From positions 9,743,977 to 9,807,976 of the forward strand of contig CM063262.1 in assembly GCA_032158295.1 (NCBI GenBank): a stretch of DNA of 64,000 nucleotides, given 5' to 3'. Below, piece by piece: positions 24,401 to 36,400 of the stretch (position 1 is its first letter; each line of letters begins with the position of its first letter). A model generated the notes under the pieces. That model saw only the letters and a program-made list of their open reading frames with translations, was not told where the DNA came from and did not search any database. A program made the translations under genes and the position numbers. The DNA comes from Pycnopodia helianthoides. Its lineage: Eukaryota; Echinodermata; Asteroidea; Forcipulatida; Asteriidae.

Positions 24401-27400
24401 ACCCGAGAGTTTGACCAAGTATGAGGGTGAAGCCATTGGTGACCGCCCTGCGTAATAACTTTATGCCCCGCCTTCATGGTAGCGATGCTGAATGTTCGTT
24501 AGTATGATAGAGACGTCTTCCCAGACGTTCACGTGCCGATGGGATTCGCCGGGCTGGAAGAGACAGTTAACAGAGAAGGTAATAAAGGGACAGCTCAACA
24601 TGGCCCTATTTCATAGAGCTACTTAAAGCCCGAAATATTTGCTAAACTATATATCTGCCCTTGAAAATGGCAAAGTCATAGAGTGCAGAATGTATTATCG
24701 CAGCATGAGACAGTCTGCATGATTTAAATTGGTATTTTGGCTGGTAACCTTATTCTGATAAGCATAAAGCTGATGTGCTTTGCTACCGGAGATGGTGCGG
24801 GACTGTTCAACAGTTCTTAGGATTGGTGTTTATAATAGACTATTGATTAGTTTGGTGTTCCTGCAATATGTGCACTGACAATGGGAGACTTTTGAGCGCT
24901 AGATGGCAGCAGAACATATTGATTGTTTCTGTAGTTCTGAGCATGCGCACATTGCCGAGAATAATGAATTTACTGGTAAATCTGCTGTCATCTAGCGTCT
25001 CAAAAGTCCCCCATTGACGCTTTATTTTTCAACTTGAACAACAATGATGTATAATTAGCTAACAGCGCCCTCTGGTGACTGGTTAAAAATTATGTTAGTT
25101 TTCAAACTCTTAAAAAAAAACACCTGATTTGAGCCTTGAAACTCATCAGACAACCAAGCCTCAACATTCAGACGACATTCTAGCTCATGAATCACTCAAT
25201 GTATTTTTACAATCTACCCATCATCTGATAGGTCTTCAAAAATTGCACAAACGCTACACAAAATAATGTGATTCCAATTTAACCTTGTCTTCCAGTTCGA
25301 ACTGGAAGTTCAAATGAAAAACCATTCAAAAGCAATAATTTCAAGTTGAAAGGTAAAATGACATCATTTGATGATATCGTTTGATGATATACATTTTTGT
25401 AAGTCACAAACACCTTGTTCTTGTATGTAACAAAAACTGAATTTCTTAAACTGAAACTTTGTGGTTGTGAAATAAGTTCTATTGAATGATGCATTTGCAG
25501 GGAAACTAAGCTTGAATACTCCGGTAGTCAGCACCCACCCTGCCTCTACTGTGACCCAGGTCCTGAGCCCCACAGGGGGGCAAGAAAAACAACCACTGGA
25601 CGACATCCACGCTGCCATTGCCGTGGCAACAAGCGAGTTGGGTCTGTTGCCGGGGACGGCCTTCCAGGCTAGAGTGGCTCAACTGGCGCAGCTGACCGAC
25701 TCACACCGAACGGTAAATTCAAAACTTCCGTTTTTTTTTTTAGGCCTTTAATCTTTGGAGTCATTTATAAAACGATCCATCGAGCTTCAGCCCTTCATGC
25801 AGTTAATTTTCTATAGCAGTGTCCTGGGCGGATTAAACTGGGCCAACTGTGTATTTGCTGGGACGATAAAATAATAATAATATTGACAACAATAGTACAC
25901 AGTAGCACTTTAACACAACCAAGGGCGTCTCAAAATATAAGGCCCATTTATTTACATAGCACCATGTAATCGATTACAAGGTGCTCTGGCGCAATCTGCA
26001 GCCAACCAAACCAGGAACACCTGAGTGAACCCCTTCTCCTAACAATAAGTGTAACTGGGTTATTTTACGCGCATTGCACAACACGCAGGACCTTTGGCTT
26101 TACATTTCAGGTCAAGTTTGCGAAGGGGGCCAAAGGTTAACTAGTGGTTGTTTAGTTTCATGACCGAGCGGTCCAGGGCATCAAATAAAATGTTGGAGGC
26201 CAAGTCATCGAAGTGTGGGCTTAAATCCCAGTCATGACACTTGGTGTGTGTTTTTTTTCTTTGATAGGTGATTATTGCCGGGCCAGCTGGTTGCGGGAAG
26301 AGCGAGTGCATCAAGACCCTGGTAGGAGCACAGAGGGAAATGGGAAATATCGTCACTGCCCAAAGAATCTTCACTCAGGCTGTGGAGTCTCAGGAGCTAC
26401 TGGGTTATGCCGATCCTAAGAGCAAGTAAGTATGGACTTTGAATATTTGAATAACCAATCTCAATACCAATCAGTTTATCCCTGGCCAAAATTCATAGAG
26501 CTGCTAAAGCGCAAACAGTAACTAAGCACAACAAAATTATGCTTACCGAAATAAGGTTACCAGCCAAAATACCATGTCACATGTGCCGTTTGTGACTGGT
26601 ATCCTGCTCATTTCTGCTTAGCGGAAATTGTTAAGCATATTCTCTGCTTAGGCAGCTCTATGAAATTGGGCCCTGCTGGTAAGTGTAAACATAAATTCCA
26701 CTGTAAGCCACCTCACTCAAACCGGCTCCAACGATTACCAGAAGCCATTTGTGACTGGTATCCTGCTTATTTCTGCTAAGCAGAAAAGTGTTAGGCAGTA
26801 TTCTCTGCTTAAGCAGCTCTATGAAATTGGGCCCTGCTGGTAAGTGTAACATAATTCCACTGTAAGCCACGCCCACTCAAAGTGGCTCCAACGATTACCA
26901 GAAGCCCGTAGGAATTTCATTGAGCTAGCTTTTGTGTGTGAGGATTGATGTAAATTTGTAAGAAAATTTTCATAACTGGACGTGGCTTTTACATCTGTCT
27001 TTCAAGGACTTGAGGCCTTCTCAGGATTGTGCACTACCGTGCAAAAAGTTTTTGCGCACCTTGGTTTGCAAATTTCATGTACTGATTTCTCATTGAAATA
27101 GCAAGCACCCTGATGCTGTCGTGGTCGAGAGGATAAGAACACCGGATTCAAGCTCTGGTGTTTCTATCAGCAGAGTGTGGGTTCGAGTCCCGGTCAAGAC
27201 ACTTGTGTCCTTAAACAAGACACTTGACCATCATTGCTTCGTCCTTCAGATGGGACATAAAGCCGTAATATGTTATGTAATGCCGTAAAAGAACACAGTT
27301 ACACTTATCGTAAAGAGAAGGGGTTCGCCCCGGTGTTCTTGGTTTGATCGGCAGCATATTGCACCAAAGCACCTTGTCAACCATTACATGGTGCTATGTA

Positions 27401-30400
27401 AAGGAACAGGTCTCATACTTCAAAACGTAGCTCGGCATGCCTTGTAAGAAAAAATACTGAGCGCTTTGAGACGCCAATTTGTGTGATAATAAGTGCTATA
27501 TAAGAACTCGTATTATTACAAGTCTCCTCAGGCTTGCGAGCTACAGTGATTAAGTTCACTTATGAGGTGCCAAGTTTCATAAACCGGAAATATATAATAA
27601 TTAATAATTTGCTTGGAATATTTTATTTTCCTTTTGAAGGGAATGGAGGGATGGCCTGTTTACCTCCCTTCTTCGCAAGCTTTGCCTGGTCCACAATACC
27701 GACTTCACCAACAGTAAGCCCATCATGAAGACGCTTCACCTGGATGGAGGTATCGACCCCGCCCAGATGGAGATCTTCAGCTCCGTCTTCCACAGTGACG
27801 GCGCCCTCGTCCTGGCGAATAATGAGCGCATCCACGTACCGGACAACCTGAGGATTTTCTGGGAGGTACGTATGGGTTGATAATAGCTACAACTTTAACA
27901 AGTTGACTGTCGGTCATAGATCGTAGGGCGTTCCCATTTGCCAAGTGCGGTGCGCATGCGCATACCAAATAGTACTATAAAAAAAAAAAAATTTAATTTG
28001 AAAAAATTCCAAGGACTACATGTATGTCCTCACCACTGCCAGAAGCGTATGTGTTGCATTCTCAGTGATGCCATGTATTCAATTAACATACAAAGCCCTG
28101 TTCATTCTCTACGAGTACATGTATACTCGTATGCAGAATCCGTCTAACCTGTTACTACGAATATACTCGTAGGCGGCAGTCAAGATGTTAACAGGAAATC
28201 ATTGACATGAGAAATTGCAGACTTTTATCTGAATTTAGACTTCTTTTTTTAGTCTTCCTGGTGAACAAAAAATGCTGTATTTTTCTCAAAACTAAATAAG
28301 TTATACTTCTTTAATCTACTTCTAGTGCTGAGGATACTGTTCCCAAATGCTCCTTGGAATCTATAACTCCAGGGGTTACCAAAAGGTGGAAATTGCCATG
28401 ATTTCAACATACCTCCTAAAAGCCATACTCCTATAAGAAAATGCATTCACATTTCAGTTTTCTCGTTATTTTCCTGGGGATAGTGAGTTACGGCTAGAAG
28501 AATGTCTCTTGTGCTGCCGAAGTGTTCCTTGTGCATGCAGTGCAGTTGGTCGCCTCCAAGTTGCCTGAAAAAGTTAGCCCTTTGTGACTAAGGCCTTTAA
28601 AGACACTGGACACCTTTGGTAATTGTCAAAGACCAGTCTTCTCACTTGGTGTATCTCAACATATGCACAAAAAACAAACCTGTGAAAATTTGAACTCAAT
28701 TGGTCGTCGAAGTTGCGAGATAATGGAAGAAAAAACACCCTTGTCACACGAAGTTGTGTGCTTTCAGATGCTTGATTTCGAGACCTCATGCGTGAGGCCG
28801 TTTCTCACAATGTTTCTCACAATGTTTTATACTATCAACAGCTCTCCATTGCTCGTTACCAAGTAAGTTTTTATGCTAACAATTATTTTGAGTAATTACC
28901 AATAGTGTCCAGTGCCTTTAAGAAACATATCTTAACTCTGTCTTGTTTTTGATGCAGATGGAATCATTGGCTAGTCTGAGCCCCTCCGCCCTGTCTCAGA
29001 CCGGACTCCTCTCCATGGATACCTCGGACGTCTCCTGGGAGCTCATCCTGGCCAGCTGGCTTGACCGCTGCTGCGAGGAGGACCAGGAGATCCTGAAGAA
29101 GCTGACCGACCGCTACGTGGGGCCCACCCTGCAGTACCTGGACAGGTGCACCAAGCCGGCGATGATGGTCGGCAAGAAGGAGGGCTGGTCGGCAAGGCCC
29201 GGATGAAGAGGATGATTGATGTGTCAGACATGAGTATGGTGATGACCTTCTGCAGTCTACTGGAGGTGAGATTAGCTGAGATTAGCTTAAATCAGCTGAG
29301 ATTAAATAAGATTAGCTGAGATTGGATAAGATTAGCTGAGATAAGATTAGTTTAGCTAAAGGTACTGTACAGGATCGATAAGGATAAAAACCTCATTGTT
29401 AAATTTTAGTCTGAAAGTTCACTGATTGTGAAGTTTATATGAAACGGAGGAGATATGAGTGCAGTCAAAGTCGCCAATGGTAAAGAAAGAGTTTGAACTT
29501 GTGCTTAAACTAATTGTTGTTTTGCTAGGCCTTGATCACACAAGGTTCGGAGCTTGAGGAGATCCATTACGAGCGTTACATCAACTTCGCCTGCGTCTGG
29601 GCCTTCGCTGGTACCCTGGAAGAGCGTTACCGGTCGGCGTTCAGCACATGGTGGTTGTCTGAGTGGGGGCAGTACGTTGACTATCCCAAAGGAGCAGATG
29701 TAAGTGGACAATGATAACATTCTCTAGATATTGTATCCTGATTTTTTTTTTTATAGGCTCCTATATTAAATTTTGGAACAGTAAATAAAGTGTGACACGT
29801 GACGCGTGTTCCATCACAAGGCAGGACGGCCACTTCAAGGTGAGGCTACACTTTACTGATTTGGGCTGTACCCAAGTTAAACTGACACCAGGGGTATGTT
29901 GCCACCTACTCCCTGGGCTGCATTAGGGTTACCCCCTTCACAGTCCCATGAGGATGTTGCATGGGTATCATCCACTGGGAGCCTGGCTGGTAGAGCAGAA
30001 TGCACTACCTTCTCATTTTTTACGAAGCAATAATGGTTAAGTGCCTTGCTGAAGGGCACAAGTGTCTTGACGGAATTCAAACCCACACTCTGCTGCTGAC
30101 AACACCAGAGCTTGAGTCTAGTGAACTAGACCGCTCGGCCACGATTGTTTAGCAAAGACGTTTGCATGACATGTGTGAGTTTGGTTCCGGTCAAGGCATG
30201 TGTGTCCCTTTAGCAGAGGCCGATTTCACAAAGAGCTAAGATTGATCTGACTGTGTATCAGTCTGCATTGCTAACAAGTATGTCACACTACAAATCACTA
30301 TGGTGATATTGACAACTCATCTAAGATAGATCTTAGGGCGTGTTTTGGCTACCCTGACCAGAAACAAGTTTCTGAAGTAAAATTTTCATTGACCGAAAAC

Positions 30401-33400
30401 AATTTCCGAGAGCTACATAAAGATGGGTCGATAAGCAGAAACAGTTCATGATGTAGGTGCATCTCTGAAAATTAATATTCTCCAAATATACAGCCTTCAT
30501 TTTATTTTCAATTAATAAACACCTTGGAGAGTTTATGCACTCTGATTGGTCGAAGACTGGTCACGAGGGGGTGTATTAACATGTGATATAAAGACCGGCT
30601 CAATGAACTAGCGAATAAATGGCCCCATAGAACTTAGTCTGTACAATTTTATCAATAATATTAGATTCTATGCTTCAAGATATTTGTTTGGTTTTTTAAG
30701 AATTTTGTTGACATTTTCCCTTGTTCAGGTCTTCGACTATTTCGTCGATGGTGACTCTCAGGACTTTGTCACTGGAACGAGGCTGTTCCACCTTACAGTA
30801 TGCCACCACACGAGGGCATCCCACCGGACGCATTCGTGCACACAGTCAGCGTAGAGGTGAGCACTAGACTATAAACATAAATTGAATGTGGTTGTGTCGG
30901 GCCACAAGAATGTATCTCATTAAAAAGTAGATCGCCCCAATTGTTCCACTGACTTGGCGACATGGTGTCACGAGCTGAAACAGCGCCCTCGTTGAGGAAA
31001 AAAGTCTTTATTGTGTTTGGTGCACTCTATAGCGTCAACATTTATCATCATCACTTTGAGACTCGAAATCACTCGAAAGTTAAAGTGAACGGTTTTGTCG
31101 GTCGTCTTTTTGAAATTGTTTTTTGTTCTTTTTCAGCAAACGTCATACCTCTTGGGCTTGTTGTCCGACGCTGGGAGACCCATCCTGCTCACCGGCGAGG
31201 GTGGGTGTGGAAAGACGGCCATCGTCAATGACAGGATTCGAACTGTCTGCTCTGGCGAGGTCGCTGAAGTGTTGTCCCTCTCTGTCACCACTAATAGGTA
31301 ATTAACCCAAATCTACCGAACTGGTCACATTACATAAATCCTGCTCCTCTTATTTATACAAATTCTGACTGGCACCCCTGAACAAAGATATTGACAAAAT
31401 AGGGAGACCGCCAACATAGGTCTAGATAGCTATGTTGGTAGATTGCTGGTACCTTAATCTGGAGGTTGCTGGTTCAAGTCCGGCTCTAGTCAATTTTTCT
31501 TTGTTCAACCCAAATTATGTTATTTATGTTTTGATTTATTGGTCGTATTTTATTAGGAACTTCATCAGTGATTCTATTGTTCTCCCTGCAGCCCCTCAAA
31601 CATATCAAAGCACAACAAAGAACAAAATTCACAACAAAGAACAAAAGTGTTGCATCTCCTAAATAGCACTTACGTTACATGCAAGTTTGAAATTGTAATC
31701 TCACCTAAAATAGTCTGGATGTGCACACAAAACAAGTATGCGCCCAGAAACAGTGTTTTCGCACAGAGCATTTTTATGCAAGACATGCAAGATACAACGT
31801 TTTTGCAATGAAATGAGTGAAAGAGCCTTAAAGGCACTGGACACTATTGGTAATTACTCAAAATAATTGTTAGCATAAAAACTTACTTGGTAACTAGCAA
31901 TGGAGAGCTGTTGATAGTATAAAACATAGTGAGAAACGGCTCCCTCTGAAGTAACGTAGTTTTTGAGAAAGAAGTAATTTCTCGAATTGATTTTGAGACC
32001 TCACGCATCGGGTCTCGAAATCAAGCATCTGAAAGCACACAACTTCGCGGTGACAAGGGTGTTTTTTCTTCCCTTATTGTCTCGCAACTTCGCCGACCAA
32101 TTGAGTACAAATTTTCACAGGTTTATTTTGTGCATATGTTGAGATACACCAAGTGAGAAGACTGGTCTTTGACAATTACCAAAGGTGTCCAGTGTCTTTA
32201 AGTGTTTAAAAGTTGTCTTTGTATATAAGTCAACTTTAGACGGGTATGCCTCTATTATCTCGCAACTTCTCGTTACCATCAAAACTTGTTTAGTTACCAT
32301 CAAAACTTGTTTAGTTACCATCAAAACTTGTTTAATTCTTCAGATTCACCACAAGTCGAGTTTTATGGCAGAGGCTGGAGGAAAGATTAGAGTGGAAACA
32401 TGGCCGCACCTACGTCCCAAAAGGAAGCAAGAAGCTCATGTGTCACGTGGACGACCTCAACCTTGCATATGTGAGTTTAATAATAAATAATAAATAATAA
32501 CTATAGTTCTTATTTAGCGCATTTAACGTATCAATGCGCTTTACATTAGTGCCCCAGTCATTGGGCCAATAGCATTCCTGTAATCTTTCTCAGCTCCCTG
32601 GGGAGTATACAGCCCTGTGCTGCCGTGGCGCTCTGAAGGCTTTGTCAAACACAATATCAACCTCTACCCTCGCAGGTACCCATTTATACCCCTGGGTGAA
32701 GAGAAGCAATTATAGTGAAGCATCTTGCTCAAGGACATAAGTGTCATGACCGGGATTTGAACCTACACCCGATGACTTCACCACCAGAACTTGAATTCGA
32801 TGCTCTAAACCGCTCGGCCATAACACCCTACAAAGTTTGACTTTGTTTATTTTGTTTTTGGGTTGTTTCGATCCTGATAATATCTCGTAGGACCCCCTGG
32901 CCCGTGGTCAGTGTTGGCTGTCATTGCGCTGGGGAGCTGGGCGGGAAGGGGTTAATTATTCTGGCCGACAATCGGCCTCTGTATTCTCTCTGAAATTGAC
33001 CCAGTTACAAACAAATTCCTATTCTGTCTCTGTTCTACAGGTTGATAACTACGGCCGACAATCGGCCTGTGAGATGGTACGTCAGCATCTAGACTCTGGT
33101 GGCATGTATGAGCCGGACACCCACCGCCTACGAGAAGTCAAGAATGTCTCTTACGTCACGACCATTAATCCCAACTCCCCGGCCAAGGTGCCGAGGCCCA
33201 GCCAACGCCTCATCAGACACTTCTCTGTGTTTGGAGTTCCTTACCCTAAGTAAGTACTTCAAGTTGGTGGTTGGGTTGGCAAAGTGGTTTCTTTCTCACC
33301 TTTTACCTCTGGGACCCTAGTTCGAATCCCACCTGGGACACTATATGGATTTGGTTTCAGTTTCTACCAGGGCCCAATCTCCTGGAGCTGCTTAAGCAGT

Positions 33401-36400
33401 AAATAGTGCTTAACAATTTTCTGTTAAGCAAAAATGAACAGGATACCAGTCATAAATGTTGCATCTTGGATGGTAATTTGGCTGGTAACCTTATTCTGGT
33501 AAGCATGATTTTGTTGTGCTGAGCTACTTTTTGTATGAAGTTGGCGTGTGTTTCCCTGGAATGATTCTCTGTGGTTTTCCTCCCACATCTAAAAGTGAAA
33601 TTCTTTTGATGTCTTCTCTCTATTTGGTTCTTGGCTTGCATAGTGATTAAGTTCAATTTTAGCTGAGAATTCTTGGCTTTACAACCAGAATTAATAAATG
33701 AAAAGTGAAACGAGGACTAACAAAACTATTATGCTAATATTGGATGCATATGACAACAAAATAAACTTGGTGTGTGGATTGGTTTTGGGGTGGCCCAAAA
33801 GCCTATTATTTTTGGACCACCTAGGTCAAAAGTCAATAAACAGGCTGGCTTGCAGGTCATTTTTGTTTACCAAACTAAACTGTTATTGTTTCTTGAAAAA
33901 AAGTAGGACTTTCAAGGAATGTTTTGATCATACCTGATATTCATAAAATTGTCTGTTTACATGTATTCTCTAGGCCATGCGAAGTACATAGTATCTACAC
34001 GACATTGCTAAATACGCATTTCTTAACACCAGCAACGACATCGTCAACATCAGCCAGAGACAGGGTAAGAATTAGTCTGGTGCCGAGCAGGACATAAGAC
34101 TCACGTACTCTCCTGCCTGACACTCTTAGTACATTATTTATTCCAGCAGAGTATCTTGGGCAAGAAGAACAATGATGCACAGGCCTGGAATTTCATCTTT
34201 GAGAGGGCAAGGCCATTTTTAATTTTGCGAAGGGCTCTTCCATCGCAAAATCTTATAAGTCTGGGAAACTTTTGATGGGGCACTAAGGCCAAGACCAGGG
34301 GCAGCAGAGGCCATGGCCCCCGTGGCCTCTGTTTAATTCCAGGCCTGGATGCATAATATGCACTATACAGGCCTGATTTTTTGTTATTTTAAGGGCAAGG
34401 CAGTTTTTCCTTGATCAAAGGGCACCTCTATGAGGGAAATGTAAATTTCTAGTGGAACATTTCAAGGCAATGACCAGGTACAACGGAGGCAATTGCCTCT
34501 GTTGTCCTTGTGGTTTTCTGATCAATTTGAAATAAAAAATCACATCCCCTTTAGCTGCCAGGTTGTAATCGTAAACTTGGGTGTGATCCCTGGCTACACA
34601 GCAGTCACAGGTTGTATGGCTCCGGACTGGCACCCTTGAACAAAATTTACAAAATAAGGAGCCCCCCCCCCCCAAATAAAGGTCTAGATAGCTCAGTTGG
34701 TAGAGCGCCGGTACGTTAGTTTGAAGGTCGCACGTTCTAGTCCCGCTCTAGCCATTTATTTATTTATTTTATTTTTTTAACACCCAGTCAGTTTCCATTG
34801 TGGTTTATTATTTTATAAAGTTTAGTTCAGTTTGTACAAATTTTTGTTTTTATATACAAATGTTATTTAGGAACATTACAGAATTGGTAAGAACAAAACT
34901 TGTAAAATATACTTTTTTATCACAGATTTACATGAAACTTACAAGGTCTAATGATGATGATAGTAAAAAACATCTCTTGAAATATTTCTGTCTGAAATGC
35001 CATATTTGATGAGAAATGAATAAAGTAATTTTCCGATTGGAATTTATCGCTCAGTGAGCGTTTTATTCATTTGTTGAACCTATATGATTTCATGCAAATG
35101 TGTAATCGTTTTTTCACTATTTTCTCGTGACCCAGATGGCCGATCGATCTCAAACTTCTACAGGTTTGTCAGTTTATGTATATGGTGGAATACATAAAGT
35201 GCTTACACTGCCATCAACTGTTTTGTTAGCAAAAACCAATTCTGTAATGTTCCTTTAAAATAATCTCTGCCTCTCTTTGCAGCGGCATCACATCATGGAT
35301 AAGGAAGAGGACCAGTTGAGGGCGCTCATCTCCATGATCGTTAACGTCACCATTGAGATCCAAGACCGCATGAGAACCATGTACCTGCCGACAGCCGAAC
35401 GATGCCACTACATATTTACCCTCAGAGACATTAGGAAGATGTTCAGGTACTAGATACGGCCCTTTCAAGGTTCCTCAGGGATCTGTTTTAGGTCCCCTCA
35501 AAATTACCAGTACACAGATCAGTTTTGAAGAATTCGAAGAGATTACATTTTTGTATTATTATTATTATTTTGTTTTTTTATAGCGACGCTTGGCATTGCT
35601 ATGATGGCTTGTACGGCCTGTGTGTGTTAAAGTTAGGGTACTCATCAGGTTATCTGGAAGACCATAGCATTTAAAGGCTCCTCAGGGATCTGTTTTAGGT
35701 CCCTTCGAAATTACCAGTACACAGATCAGTTTTGAAGAATCCGAAGAGATGAAATTTTTGTATTATTATGATTTTTTTAATATAGACAATGCTTGGCATC
35801 GCTTTGATGGCTTGTAAGACCTGTGTGTGTTAAAATTAGGGTACTCATCAGGTTCCCTGGGAGACCATATAAAGGCTCCTCAGCGATCGGTTTTGGGTCC
35901 CCTTGAATATGACATGTCAACAGTTCGGTTGTGAAGATTTCATAGAGATTTCATAAGATTTTCTTTTGTATTATATATAGATGGCGCTTGGCACGTCAAC
36001 AGGTTGAAAACATAATTTTGTATTTATGACAGGGTTCCACTGGGATTGCTTGTGGGGCCATGTGTGGAACTTAGGGTGTGGAGGCTCTGCAGGGAACAGT
36101 TTTAGGTCCACTTACAAATCACATCATTGCAAAACTCATTTTTATTGGGCCATCAACTTGCCGATATGAAGTCAGAACTTCATCATCTCTTATAAACTTT
36201 CTTTTAAGATTTTTTTTTGTTTTTTTACACAGAAACATTTGTCTGTCTCTTCGTCCAAACACAACGCGTGAGAAACTACTGATGCTATGGCGTCACGAGT
36301 GTGAATTCATCTACGGACAGCGACTGGTCAGTCCAGTTGACTTTGACCGTTACCAGCAGGCTTTCGTAACGGCGGCTAGGAAGGAATTCTCCAGCGAAGA

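Noticed and set aside
32924..33040. Upstream extension of exon 28 (open frame through the intron) and a possible exon after tctcgtag at 32891
   Set aside because: Joining exon 27 directly to 33041 gives NLAYVDNYG, exactly the family spacing. The extension would insert about 50 unrelated residues after Walker B.
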